38,500 nt of DNA from Gammaproteobacteria bacterium (GCA_009840525.1 VXNP01000031.1:1-38500), one strand, 5' to 3'; shown: positions 15,938 to 24,947, counted from the stretch's first letter. Notes: generated by a model not told the origin, from the letters alone. Numbers and translations are program-made.

Positions 15938-17320
15938 ATGACGGGGCGTATCCTGATCGCGGACGACCAGACCGACATTCTTGAAGCTCTGCGCCTGCTG
16001 CTGAAGGGCGAGGGCTTCGAGACCACGGCCGTCACGTCCCCCGGTGCGGTCCGGCGCGCGGTCGAGACGGGCGACTTCGACCTGGTCCTGCTCGACCTGA
16101 ACTACACCCGCGACACCACTTCCGGAAAGGAGGGACTGGCCCTGCTCGGCGACCTGCGTGAACTGGACGAAACTCTGCCCGTGGTCACCATGACCGCGTG
16201 GGGTAGCGTGGGCGGAGCCGTGGAGGCGATGCGCCGGGGAGCCCGGGACTATGTCGAGAAGCCGTGGGACAACGAACGGCTGCTCGCCACGATTCGGACG
16301 CAGGTGGACCTCGGGCGGGCGTTGCGCCGTGCCCAGCGCCTCGAGACCGAGAACATCAGGCTCAAGGGGCAGAGCGCACCGAGACTCATCGCCGAATCGG
16401 CGGCCATGCGGCCGGTGCTGGAGATCATCGAACGCGTCGGCCCCTCTCACGCAAACGTGCTGATTACCGGGGAGCACGGGACGGGAAAGGAGGTAGTCGC
16501 CCGGCGGCTGCATGCCGTATCGCATCGAGCAGGGTACGACCTCGTCGCAGTGAACGCCGGAGGGTTTGGCGAAGGGATCTTCGAGAGCGAGATCTTCGGA
16601 CATGTAAAGGGTGCTTTCACCGACGCCAGGACCGAGCGGGTCGGGTGCTTCGAACTCGCCCACAAGGGCACCCTGTTTCTGGATGAGATCGCCAACGTGT
16701 CGTTGCAACAGCAGGCCAGGTTCCTGCGCGTGCTCGAGACCGGGGAGATCCGGCGTGTCGGCTCGTCGAAGGTGCGGCACGTCAATGTGCGGGTCATTTC
16801 CGCCACCAACGCCAGCATCGGCGAAGCAGTGGCGAGAGGGGATTTCCGCGAGGATCTGCTCTATCGGTTGAACACGGTCGAGATCGAGCTTCCGCCACTT
16901 CGGGACCGTCCAGAGGACATCCCGTTGCTGGCCCGGCACTTCCTGGCGAGGCAGGCAACCCGGTACGGAAGGGCCATTGTCGGCTTTTCCCCGGGGGCCG
17001 AGGCCGCCCTCGCGGCGCACGCATGGCCCGGCAACGTGCGTGAGCTGCAGCATTCGGTCGAGCGCGCCCTGCTCATGGCACGCGGCTCGCACATCCAGGC
17101 GGCCGACCTGCGGCTGCGCGGGCGCGAAGGCGATTCGGCAGCCCTCTACGACGTTACGCTGGGGGAGGCCGAGCGCATCCTCGTACGGAAGGCGCTGGAT
17201 CGCCACGGTGGAAATGTGAGCAAGGCGGCGCGGGCGCTCGGGCTTACCCGCAGCTCCCTCTACCGGCGTCTGAAGCGGATCAGGGCCCAGGACGATGATC
17301 GGGAACCCGTGACTGGTTGA
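15938..17320 (+). CDS. Sigma-54-dependent response regulator (NtrC/AtoC type)
   Basis: 460 residues in the classic order. The receiver domain (~3-125) has the acidic ADDQ, the phospho-acceptor Asp53 in LVLLDLNY and Lys ~108 in YVEKPW. The AAA+ activator domain (~147-380) has Walker A GEHGTGKE (~178), the sigma-54 contact loop as GAFTDA (~225), Walker B LFLDEI (~246) and the arginine-rich REDLLYRLN segment. A Fis-type helix-turn-helix ends it (~417-450, GNVSKAARALGLTRSSLYRRL). When phosphorylated, such proteins bind enhancer sites and drive sigma-54 RNA polymerase open by ATP hydrolysis. The fifth loop residue is Asp instead of the usual Gly. A kinase gene follows at once, and the likely target is the exporter operon downstream. 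Confidence 0.95.
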   Translation: MTGRILIADDQTDILEALRLLLKGEGFETTAVTSPGAVRRAVETGDFDLVLLDLNYTRDTTSGKEGLALLGDLRELDETLPVVTMTAWGSVGGAVEAMRRGARDYVEKPWDNERLLATIRTQVDLGRALRRAQRLETENIRLKGQSAPRLIAESAAMRPVLEIIERVGPSHANVLITGEHGTGKEVVARRLHAVSHRAGYDLVAVNAGGFGEGIFESEIFGHVKGAFTDARTERVGCFELAHKGTLFLDEIANVSLQQQARFLRVLETGEIRRVGSSKVRHVNVRVISATNASIGEAVARGDFREDLLYRLNTVEIELPPLRDRPEDIPLLARHFLARQATRYGRAIVGFSPGAEAALAAHAWPGNVRELQHSVERALLMARGSHIQAADLRLRGREGDSAALYDVTLGEAERILVRKALDRHGGNVSKAARALGLTRSSLYRRLKRIRAQDDDREPVTG

Positions 17321-17355
17321 TCGCGTTCGCGCGGCATGGAAGGCCGGGAGACGGA

Positions 17356-18696
17356 ATGAGCCTCAGGTGGCTGGGTACGCGACACGACAGGCGGGTTCTC
17401 CTCCTTACCGTGTTGGCGGGCCTGCCCGCCGTCGTCGTCGCACTCCTGCTGCTCTGGCGGAGCGAGTTCGACCCGGCCATTCGGTGGCCGCTGTCGTTGG
17501 CGTTGATCGTTGTTTGGCTCGGGCTCAGCACCGCTGCAAAGAATCATGCGCTCCGTCCGTACGAGACGATCGCGAACATGCTTGCGGCCCTGCGTGAGGG
17601 GGACTTCTCGATCAGGGCCAGGGTGGGTGATGCCCGGGACCCTCTCTCGCTGGCCTACCTGGAGCTCAACTCACTCGAGGAGATCCTGAGGGAGCAGAGG
17701 CTCGGAGCCGTCGAAGCCACGGAGACGCTCCGCAAGGTCCTGGAGGAGATCGACATCGTGGTGCTGGCCTTCGACCCGCAAGGTGTGCTGCGCATCGTCA
17801 ATCGCGCCGGCGAGAGACTGCTCGGGCAATCGGCACACCGCCTCAGGGGCAGGACAGCCGAGGAGTTGCGTCTCTCCAGCCAGTTGACCGGCACTACGCC
17901 GCGCACCGTGGAGCTGTCGTTCCCCGGCGGGTCGGGCCGGTGGGAACTCCGGCGCAGTGTCGTCCGCCAGGAGGGGTATCCCCTCAGGCTGATCGCGCTC
18001 TCGGACCTGAGCCGCGCGTTGCACGGAGAAGAGCGAAAGGCCTGGAAGCGCATCATCCGGGTGCTGTCCCATGAGATCAACAATTCCCTCGCCCCGATCA
18101 AGTCGATCTCGGGCAGCCTCCGGACCCTTCTGAGGCGCAGTCGGCTTCCCGCCGAGATCGAGGAGGATGTGGAGCGAGGCCTGGGCGTGATCTCGTCACG
18201 GGCCGAGACGCTGGGGCGGTTCATGGCGTCATACGCCCGGCTCGCACGGCTGCCGGCACCGAAGCTTGCTCCAGTCCCGGTCGGCAGTCTGGTACAGGTG
18301 GTTGCCGACCTGGAGACGCGGGTTCCCGTGGAGGTGGTGGCGGGCCCCGAGGCTACTTGTTCCGCGGACGCCGATCAGCTGCAACAGGCGCTGATCAACC
18401 TCGTGAGGAACGCGGCCGATGCCACCCTCGAAGCCGAGGGCCGCCGGGTGCGGCTCGGATGGGAGGTTCATGACGCCAGGGTTGAGATCATCGTCGAAGA
18501 CGAGGGCCCCGGGCTCGGCGACACCGGCAACCTCTTCGTGCCCTTCTTTACGACGAAGTCCGGGGGCTCCGGGGTCGGCCTCGTGCTGTCACGGCAGATC
18601 GCCGAGAGCCATGGCGGCACCCTGTCGCTGGAGAATCGGAGAGACGGCGGCGGAGCGCGGGCGCGCATCGCGATTCCCATGGATTCGGACGACTGA
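17356..18696 (+). CDS. Sensor histidine kinase, NtrY-like
   Basis: 446 residues. Two close transmembrane helices (~12-33 and ~40-57) leave almost no periplasmic domain. A HAMP-like segment (~65-90, LAALREGDFSIRAR) and a PAS domain (~115-215) follow. The kinase core has the H-box VLSHEINNSLAPIKS (His ~239), N-box NLVRNAADA (~348) and G-boxes EDEGPGLGD and FFTTKSGGSGVGLVL. The HEINN version of the H-box is typical of the NtrY/NtrB group that pairs with sigma-54 activators. I chose ATG 17356, with GGGAG six bases upstream; a TTG overlapping the regulator stop would add 13 residues. With no outer sensor, the signal is probably sensed in the membrane or by the PAS domain. Confidence 0.92.
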   Translation: MSLRWLGTRHDRRVLLLTVLAGLPAVVVALLLLWRSEFDPAIRWPLSLALIVVWLGLSTAAKNHALRPYETIANMLAALREGDFSIRARVGDARDPLSLAYLELNSLEEILREQRLGAVEATETLRKVLEEIDIVVLAFDPQGVLRIVNRAGERLLGQSAHRLRGRTAEELRLSSQLTGTTPRTVELSFPGGSGRWELRRSVVRQEGYPLRLIALSDLSRALHGEERKAWKRIIRVLSHEINNSLAPIKSISGSLRTLLRRSRLPAEIEEDVERGLGVISSRAETLGRFMASYARLARLPAPKLAPVPVGSLVQVVADLETRVPVEVVAGPEATCSADADQLQQALINLVRNAADATLEAEGRRVRLGWEVHDARVEIIVEDEGPGLGDTGNLFVPFFTTKSGGSGVGLVLSRQIAESHGGTLSLENRRDGGGARARIAIPMDSDD

Positions 18697-18830
18697 AGAA
18701 GAAGACCGCATCCGTAGTCCCTCCGACGGGTCACAACACCCACGGGACCGGTACCTGGGCACCATCGTCAACCGTTCACAATCGCACGTTCGAGTCCCAC
18801 AACCGGGCGGACCGCACTTCCCCACGCGGG

Positions 18831-18882
18831 CCGAAGACACTCCATAACCTGTTGTCTTGAAATCATATAGGACCGAAGACAC
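18831..18882. promoter_or_regulatory. Putative upstream activator sites (repeated AAGACA/TGTCTT)
   Basis: The decamer CCGAAGACAC occurs at 18831-18840 and again at 18873-18882, exactly 42 bases (about four helical turns) apart. An inverted TGTCTT lies between them at 18853-18858, so AAGACA (18834) / TGTCTT (18853) / AAGACA (18876) form two overlapping dyads. They sit just upstream of the sigma-54-like promoter, where enhancer-binding proteins often bind. The second copy is very close to the -24 element, which is unusual for an enhancer. Confidence 0.42.
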
Positions 18883-18887
18883 CGCCT

Positions 18888-18902
18888 TGGCACGCTTCTT
18901 AC
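18888..18902 (+). promoter_or_regulatory. Sigma-54-type promoter for the TolC/ADOP exporter operon
   Basis: TGGCAC (18888-18893), five bases GCTTC, then TTAC (18899-18902), preceded by T and followed by A. The consensus is TTGGCACG-N4-TTGCW. All positions of the -24 block and the spacing match, and only the G of the -12 GC differs. A transcript would start near 18914, about 40 bases before the TolC ATG. The gene for a sigma-54 activator lies directly upstream. Confidence 0.55.
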
Positions 18903-18953
18903 AATGTTCTCCCCACGAAGGCATCGATCACTCCGGACGTGGAGCGGGAATCA

Positions 18954-20477
18954 ATGGTTCGAGGCACCGCAGTTGGCGCGGCTCTCGCCCTGATAGCCGG
19001 GGTCGGCACCGCTTCAACCCCCGCTGGCGCATCGGGCCAGGAACGCATGAGCCTCTCGCTCGCAGAGGCCATCCGGATCGCGAAGGATGGCAACCCGGCC
19101 TTTCTGTCGGCGACTAACGACCTGGATCGAGCCACATGGCAGGTCCGCGAGGCCTGGGGTCAGTTCCTGCCTTCGGTCACGGCCGGGGGAGGAGCCCAGT
19201 ACGAGTACGCGGGCGTGCAGCGCTTCGGCATCTTCTCGTCGGCCGACATCGCGGCGGGCACCACCGACTACCTGCTCTCCAGCTATTTCCTGTCCGTCAA
19301 CTGGTCCATCGACGGCAACACGATCTTCCAGGCCAGGTCCGCGCGTGCGAACCAGCGCGCTGCCGAGGCAAGGGGCGCGGCGGACGAGTTTGCCCTGGAG
19401 GCCACCGTGACGCTGCAGTATCTCGCTGCGTTGAGGGCAAGGGACGAGGTGGAGGTAGCGGAGCGTCAGCTGGCCCGCTGGGAGCAGAACTCTGCGCTGA
19501 TCGGCGCGCGGGTTGACGCGGGAGCCGCCCTTTCGACCGAAGGAAAGCAATCCGAGGTCGACCTGGGGCGAGCCCGGGTGGCCCTTCTCCGGGCGGAAAA
19601 CCTCTACCGCACCGAGATCGCTCGCCTCATGGAGCAACTCGGCACGGATCTGGGAGTCCCGCTCGAACTGGCTTCGGACTTCGCCGTGTTCGAACCAGGT
19701 TGGGATCGAGGAGCGTTGATCGAGATGGCTTCGTCGGGACATCCCGGCCTGCGGGCGGCACTGGCGTCGGAGGCGTCCGCTTCGGCGCAGGTCAACCGGG
19801 CCCGCAGCAGCTATTTTCCGACTGTTTCGGCGTCAGCGGTCTGGTCGGGGTTCACCCGCCAGGTCGGTAACCCGGACTACGTCGTTCAGCAGGCCCAGGG
19901 CAGCGTCGACCGGCGGCGGCGAAGCTGCCAGTTCGACAACGCGCTCCTTGCCCACCTGCCGGAACTGCCGGGACTTGAAGTGGACGACTGCTCGCAGTAC
20001 ATGCTCACGGAGCCGATGCGCCAGCAGGTCCTGACGGCGAACCAGACGTTCCCGTTCGACTTTACCAGGCAGCCGCTGAGCCTTCGCTTGAGCGTGAGTC
20101 TCCCTGTATTCGAGGGCTTCACCCGACAGCGTAACATCGCCCAGGCCCAGGCGGACCGGCGAGATGCCACGTACGCTCGCAGGGCGGAGGAACTCAGGCT
20201 CCGGGCGGCCGTTACGCAGTCCTACGACGATCTGGCGACGGCATACCGGGCCCTGCGTATCCAGGAGCGCAATCTCGAGGTCGCGTCCGAGCAGCTCGAG
20301 CTCGCGCGCCGGCGCTATACGCTCGGGGCGGCCCCGTTCCTGGAGCTTCTGGATGCGGAAGACTCGATGGCGCAGTCGGAGCGCGACCACCTGGCTGCCG
20401 TGTACGACTTTCATGCCGCCATCTGGTCGCTTGAAGCCGCGGTCGGGCAGCGTCTTCGGCCTGACAACGAGCTCTGA
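18954..20477 (+). CDS. TolC-family outer-membrane efflux protein (exporter 1)
   Basis: About 507 residues. A signal peptide ends near ASGQ. Two OEP repeats follow, each with long helices and beta strands; the first begins 'SLSLAEAIRIAKDGNPAF' and the second holds 'LSVSLPVFEGFTRQRNIAQAQ' and 'RRYTLGAAPFLELLDAEDS'. These proteins form the trimeric outer-membrane duct of tripartite pumps. Between the repeats is an insert of about 60 residues (19900-20060 in DNA) with two cysteines in 'RRSCQFDN' and 'EVDDCSQY', a possible disulfide in an exposed loop. ATG 18954 has GGAG nine bases upstream; a GTG at 18939 is possible. First gene of the five-gene exporter operon; the next start is 10 bases after its stop. 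Confidence 0.92.
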   Translation: MVRGTAVGAALALIAGVGTASTPAGASGQERMSLSLAEAIRIAKDGNPAFLSATNDLDRATWQVREAWGQFLPSVTAGGGAQYEYAGVQRFGIFSSADIAAGTTDYLLSSYFLSVNWSIDGNTIFQARSARANQRAAEARGAADEFALEATVTLQYLAALRARDEVEVAERQLARWEQNSALIGARVDAGAALSTEGKQSEVDLGRARVALLRAENLYRTEIARLMEQLGTDLGVPLELASDFAVFEPGWDRGALIEMASSGHPGLRAALASEASASAQVNRARSSYFPTVSASAVWSGFTRQVGNPDYVVQQAQGSVDRRRRSCQFDNALLAHLPELPGLEVDDCSQYMLTEPMRQQVLTANQTFPFDFTRQPLSLRLSVSLPVFEGFTRQRNIAQAQADRRDATYARRAEELRLRAAVTQSYDDLATAYRALRIQERNLEVASEQLELARRRYTLGAAPFLELLDAEDSMAQSERDHLAAVYDFHAAIWSLEAAVGQRLRPDNEL

Positions 20478-20487
20478 GAGGAAGACC

Positions 20488-22929
20488 GTGTCCGCAATCC
20501 TCGATGACGTCCGCTACTCCCTGAGGTCCCTTCGGAGGACCCCCGGGTTCACCGTCGTGGCCGCATTGGTGCTCGCTCTGGGGATCGGCGCCACGAGCGC
20601 GATCTTCAGCGTGCTGAGCGCCGTGGTGTTGCGGCCCGTGCCGTTTCCGGACGGCCAGCGGGTCGTGAATCTGGCGTGGAACTACGGTGCCTACGTTTCT
20701 CCCTACCTGACGGCAGCGAGGTTCTCGTACTGGCAGGAGCGCACACGCTCCCTGGGCACGTTCGCGAGCTGGCAGTCGTTTTTCGGACGGGTCGGCGAAG
20801 TCGGTGAGATCACGGGCGCTCAAGGCCTGCGCGTAACCGCGGGCTTCTTCGGCGTAGTGGGCATGTCGCCGACGGTGGGTCGCGCCTTCGCCGCGGATGA
20901 ATACCGGCCCGGAGGGCCCAGGGTCGCGGTGGTGTCTCCCGGGTTCTGGCGAGAGCACTTCGGCGAACCGGTGGATGTGTCCGGCCGCGTCTCGATCAGG
21001 CTTGAGGAAGAGCCCTACGCGATCGTCGGGCTGCTTCCCGAGGACTTCGCGTTCCCCTACGTCCCGGAACCCGTCGAGATGGTCCTGCCCACCGAGATAC
21101 CACCCGTCGATCCTGACGACCACGGCGAGAACTGGCCGGCCATCGCGAGACTTGGCGAGGACTACACGATGAATGACGCCCGGACCGAGGTGGCGTCGCT
21201 CAATGCCGGTTTCGGGATGACGTACCCGCAGCAGGCCGCCGAAGCTGAACCCGGAATGACGCTCGACTCCTTCGCGGAGTTGTACGTCGGGCAGACAGCG
21301 AATGCGATCTGGATCCTGATGGGTGCCGTCATGGCCGTCCTGCTGATCACTTGCGCCAACGTCGGCAACCTGTTCCTGGTCAGGGCACTGCGACGGCGAG
21401 GAGAGATGGCGCTGTGCGCTGCTCTCGGCGCCACGCAGAGCCGGATCCTGCGCCTTGGCATGGCGGAGGCCATCGTGGTGGCGGCGGCGGCGGGCGCCGC
21501 CGGAGTCGCGCTCGCGGTCTGGGGCGCCAATGTGCTCGTCGCATGGGCACCTGTCCGGCTGCCGCTGGCAGGCTCGATCACGGTGGACTGGAGGGTTGTG
21601 GCGTTCACGACCGTGATCTCGCTGACGGCTGCCGTCGTGGTGAGCCTGGTGGCCGCGTGGCCCGCGGTGCGAGGGGGACTGTGGCGGGCGCTCAGACAGG
21701 GCTCCCGGACCACGACCGGGCATCGTCGGTTGCAGGAGGCGCTGGTGTCGGGGCAGACGGCACTCTCGACCATCCTGCTTGTGGCCGCCGGTCTGCTCTT
21801 CACCACCTGGTCGAACCTCAGGCAGGCCGACGCCGGATTCGATCCCGAAGCACTCGTAGCCGTAAAGCTGCCGATCAGACCGCCGAACTACGACACTTCC
21901 GAGCAGCTCGATCAGTTCGCGCAGGGCGTAATCGAGGGTGTGCGAACCTCGGAGGGGATCGATCTCGTCGCCGGAGCGAGCAGCCTCCCCTTCGAGCGGG
22001 GCCTGAACTTCCCGATTTCAATCGCGGGGCGTGATGAGTTCGGTGGTTCGGTCGAGCTGCGCACCGTCACCCGGGGCTACTTCGAGACGCTGGCGGTCCC
22101 GCTGGTCCGCGGACGACCGTTCACGCCGGCGGATGGTCGGGGCGCAGTCCCGGTCGCCATCGTCAACGAAACGTTCGCACGCAACTACTTTCCGGGCGGC
22201 GACGCCGTCGGACAGCGCATCGATCTCGGGCGAATAAACAACGAGTATCGATTCCCTTCGATGGCAGGGCCCGGAGTCCTGATCGTCGGTGTGGCCGCGG
22301 ACGTGCAGGATGTCTCGTTCCGGACCGAGGTCCGGCGCACCATGTACCTTCCGCACGCTCAAGCCGGCGACTACATCGCCAGCATCCGAGCCGCGATGCC
22401 GGTTTTCGTCGTGCGGAGCACCCTGCCGTTGGAGCGACTCGAACGGGCGTTCGGGCAGGCGATACGCACGGTGGATCCCGCGCTTCCCGGCCCCGACGTC
22501 TTCGCTCTGAGCGAGACGGTCGCGGAGTCGATGGCCCGGGAACGATTCGGCACCCTGCTCGTGACGCTCTTCGGCGCTCTCTCGCTCATCCTGACGGCGG
22601 TCGGCGTTTATGCCGTGCTCGCCCAGACCGTACGAAGTCGTCGTCGCGAGATCGGAATCCGAATGGCCGTAGGCGCGAGTGGCGACAGGGTACTGCGGCT
22701 GGTCGTCGTGCGAGGACTGCTCCCGGTCGTCGTCGGGATCGGCGTTGGACTCGCGGGTGCGATGGCCTTCTCGGGTCTGCTCGAAGCCTATCTCTGGGGC
22801 GTCACGGGCACCGACGCCAGGACGCTCGGCGGAGCCGCGGCCGGAATCCTCGCTGTGGCCATCTTCGCGTGCTGGATTCCCGCACGAGAAGCGACCGGCG
22901 TGGATCCGGTCACAGTCCTGACCTCATGA
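20488..22929 (+). CDS. ADOP-type ABC transporter permease (MacB/FtsX, duplicated)
   Basis: 813 residues from a GTG with AGAGGA just upstream. It opens with the ADOP signature 'VRYSLRSLRRTPGFTVVAALVLALGIGATSAIFS', whose helix leads into a MacB-type periplasmic domain. The first FtsX block follows (helices around 'WILMGAVMAVLLITCANVGNLFLV', then two more), a linker helix, a second periplasmic domain, and the C-terminal FtsX block ('LLVTLFGALSLILTAVGVYAVLAQTV', ending at 'IPAREATGVDPVTVL'). Duplication of the MacB-type unit gives about twice the usual 400 residues. It is the membrane part of a mechanotransmission-type ABC exporter; the substrate is unknown. It pairs with the ATPase and the second ADOP permease of the same operon. 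Confidence 0.93.
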   Translation: MSAILDDVRYSLRSLRRTPGFTVVAALVLALGIGATSAIFSVLSAVVLRPVPFPDGQRVVNLAWNYGAYVSPYLTAARFSYWQERTRSLGTFASWQSFFGRVGEVGEITGAQGLRVTAGFFGVVGMSPTVGRAFAADEYRPGGPRVAVVSPGFWREHFGEPVDVSGRVSIRLEEEPYAIVGLLPEDFAFPYVPEPVEMVLPTEIPPVDPDDHGENWPAIARLGEDYTMNDARTEVASLNAGFGMTYPQQAAEAEPGMTLDSFAELYVGQTANAIWILMGAVMAVLLITCANVGNLFLVRALRRRGEMALCAALGATQSRILRLGMAEAIVVAAAAGAAGVALAVWGANVLVAWAPVRLPLAGSITVDWRVVAFTTVISLTAAVVVSLVAAWPAVRGGLWRALRQGSRTTTGHRRLQEALVSGQTALSTILLVAAGLLFTTWSNLRQADAGFDPEALVAVKLPIRPPNYDTSEQLDQFAQGVIEGVRTSEGIDLVAGASSLPFERGLNFPISIAGRDEFGGSVELRTVTRGYFETLAVPLVRGRPFTPADGRGAVPVAIVNETFARNYFPGGDAVGQRIDLGRINNEYRFPSMAGPGVLIVGVAADVQDVSFRTEVRRTMYLPHAQAGDYIASIRAAMPVFVVRSTLPLERLERAFGQAIRTVDPALPGPDVFALSETVAESMARERFGTLLVTLFGALSLILTAVGVYAVLAQTVRSRRREIGIRMAVGASGDRVLRLVVVRGLLPVVVGIGVGLAGAMAFSGLLEAYLWGVTGTDARTLGGAAAGILAVAIFACWIPAREATGVDPVTVLTS

Positions 22930-22948
22930 GAACCCCAAGGAGCCAGAC

Positions 22949-24226
22949 TTGGACATCATTCGCGATACCGGCCCCCGAAAGCGGAAGAAGAAGCTGGCGT
23001 GGAGCGCAACGGCCATCGGCGCCTTCGCGATCGCCGTCTTCGGATGGCAGCTGCTTCCGTCGGGCGTCCCGACCGTCGATGCCGCCATCGTATGGAGCGA
23101 CACGGTGGCGCACGGAACCTTGATTCGGCAGGTACGGGGTCCGGGCACTCTCGTCCCGGAGCAGATGCGCTGGATCACCGCCGTGACCGCCGGACGCATC
23201 GAGCAGATTCTCTCGCTGCCCGGCGCCGATGTCTCAGCCGGTGACCTCATCATGCGCTTGAGCAACCCGGATGTGGACATGCAGTTGCTGCAGGCCCAGC
23301 AGCAGTTGTCGGCGGCGCACGCGAGCCTCGTTCAACTGCGCACCAGCCTGAGGATGCAGGAGCTTCAACAGCGCGCCACCACGGCGACCGTCCGTGCGGA
23401 CTATCTGGAGGCGGATCGAATCTACCGGATCAACCAGCAGCTTTTCGACGAGAACCCGGAACTCGTCGCCCGGGCCGACCTCGACCGGTCACGCGAGTCC
23501 GTGGAAGCCCTGTCGCTTCGCCTCGAGACCGAGGCGGAGCGTCTGGCCGTGATCCAGGCCACGACAGAGGATCAGATCAGCGCCCAGGAGGAACAGATCA
23601 CGCGCCTCGCCGACCTGGTTCGGTTCAGCCGCGATCGAATCCGGTCCATGCAGGTGGCCGCGTCGGTGAGCGGCGTCCTGGCACCGCTCGACATTCCACT
23701 CCAGGAGGGACAGTGGGTGCAGTCGGGGCAGGCCCTGTCGCGGGTCGTCGTTCCGGGCCGCCTGAAAGCCGAGATCCGCATACCGCAGACGCAGGCACAG
23801 GAGATCGCCGTCGGACAGGTCGCGATGATCGACACCCGCACGGACACGATTCAGGGGCGGGTCGTGCGCATCGATCCCGCGGTGCGGAGCGGCACGGTGA
23901 CGATCGACGTCGCGCTACCGCCGAGCCTTCCGTCGGCACGGCCCGATCTCAGCGTTGACGGAAGCGTCATCGTCGAGCGCCTCGATGACGTAGTCCACAT
24001 GGGCCGTCCAACCTTCGGGCAGGCCAATCAGCAGATGAGCCTTTTCAAGCTGGTCGATGGCGGTCGGTTCGCGGAGCGCGTCACCGTCCGCCTCGGCGCC
24101 AGTTCGCTCAACGACATCGAGGTACGCGAGGGACTGCAGCCGGGCGATGTCGTGATTCTGTCGGACATGTCCCAATGGGACGGGTTCAGCCGGGTGCGGC
24201 TGAGGGGACGCGGAGGAGCACGATGA
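22949..24226 (+). CDS. HlyD/MacA-family periplasmic adaptor (membrane fusion protein, exporter 1)
   Basis: 425 residues from a TTG start with AAGGAG six bases upstream. A short basic N-terminus (RKRKKK) and one transmembrane helix (~17-38) anchor it in the inner membrane. A lipoyl-like half-motif (GTLVPEQMRWITAVTAGRIEQIL), a long alpha-helical hairpin (~105-225, repeated Gln/Glu/Leu) and beta-barrel strands (SGVLAPLDIPLQEGQWVQSGQAL, KAEIRIPQTQAQEI) follow. Such adaptors link the inner-membrane permease to the TolC duct. The stop overlaps the ATPase start (ATGATGA). The gene order TolC-permease-adaptor-ATPase-permease supports one tripartite machine. Confidence 0.9.
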   Translation: MDIIRDTGPRKRKKKLAWSATAIGAFAIAVFGWQLLPSGVPTVDAAIVWSDTVAHGTLIRQVRGPGTLVPEQMRWITAVTAGRIEQILSLPGADVSAGDLIMRLSNPDVDMQLLQAQQQLSAAHASLVQLRTSLRMQELQQRATTATVRADYLEADRIYRINQQLFDENPELVARADLDRSRESVEALSLRLETEAERLAVIQATTEDQISAQEEQITRLADLVRFSRDRIRSMQVAASVSGVLAPLDIPLQEGQWVQSGQALSRVVVPGRLKAEIRIPQTQAQEIAVGQVAMIDTRTDTIQGRVVRIDPAVRSGTVTIDVALPPSLPSARPDLSVDGSVIVERLDDVVHMGRPTFGQANQQMSLFKLVDGGRFAERVTVRLGASSLNDIEVREGLQPGDVVILSDMSQWDGFSRVRLRGRGGAR

Positions 24227-24945
24227 TGACCGATGATGCGCTGATCCGACTGGACGGCGTGGGCAAGGTCTTCCTGGCCGAAGAGGTGGAGACCCACGCG
24301 CTGTCGAACATCAATCTGTCGATACGCAGCGGCGAATACGTATCGATTGCGGGGCCGTCGGGCTGCGGCAAGACAACGCTGTTGTCGATTCTGGGATTGC
24401 TGGACGGCCCCACGACGGGGCGATACCTGCTCGACGGCACCCCGGCCGAGAACCTGGATGCGAGCCAGCGGGCCCGAGTCCGCAACCGGGCGATCGGCTT
24501 CATCTTCCAGGCGTTCAACCTGATCGGTGATCTCACCGTGTACGAGAACGTCGAGTTGCCGCTGACCTATCGCGGGATGGGGGCCGCGGAACGCAAGGAA
24601 CGCGTGCACGAGTCGCTCGAGCGCGTGGGGCTCGCTCATCGCACCCGGCACTACCCCAATCAGCTGTCGGGCGGCCAGCAGCAACGTGTCGCGGTCGCGC
24701 GCGCCATCGTCGGAAAGCCGCTCATCCTGCTCGCGGACGAGCCCACCGGAAACCTCGACTCCCGGAACGGAAGCGCTGTGATGAGGTTGCTCGAGGAACT
24801 GCATGACGATGGCGCCACGATCTGCATGGTGACGCACGATCCGCGCTATTCCCACTTGGCCGACCGGACCGTCCACCTCTTCGACGGGCAGATCGTGAGC
24901 GAAGACGAAGCTCAGCGACAGGTGCTTGAGACGGTAGGTCCCTGA
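24223..24945 (+). CDS. ABC transporter ATP-binding protein (LolD/MacB-like, exporter 1)
   Basis: 240 residues. Walker A GPSGCGKTT (~44-52), Q-loop in FIFQAFNLIGDLTVYENVELPL, signature LSGGQQQR, Walker [15 protein letters not shown] and H-loop VTHD are all intact, so it should hydrolyse ATP. The 'NLxxxLTVYENVELPL' stretch is typical of the LolD/MacB group. Two Met codons begin it; GGAGGA lies five bases before the first, which overlaps the adaptor stop. It is the only ATPase for two ADOP permeases, so it probably acts as a homodimer beneath a pair of different membrane subunits. Confidence 0.95.
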   Translation: MMTDDALIRLDGVGKVFLAEEVETHALSNINLSIRSGEYVSIAGPSGCGKTTLLSILGLLDGPTTGRYLLDGTPAENLDASQRARVRNRAIGFIFQAFNLIGDLTVYENVELPLTYRGMGAAERKERVHESLERVGLAHRTRHYPNQLSGGQQQRVAVARAIVGKPLILLADEPTGNLDSRNGSAVMRLLEELHDDGATICMVTHDPRYSHLADRTVHLFDGQIVSEDEAQRQVLETVGP

Positions 24946-24947
24946 GC

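Noticed and set aside
15854-17206. 450-codon minus-strand frame opposite the sigma-54 regulator
   Set aside because: Shadow of a complete NtrC-type gene with all expected motifs.
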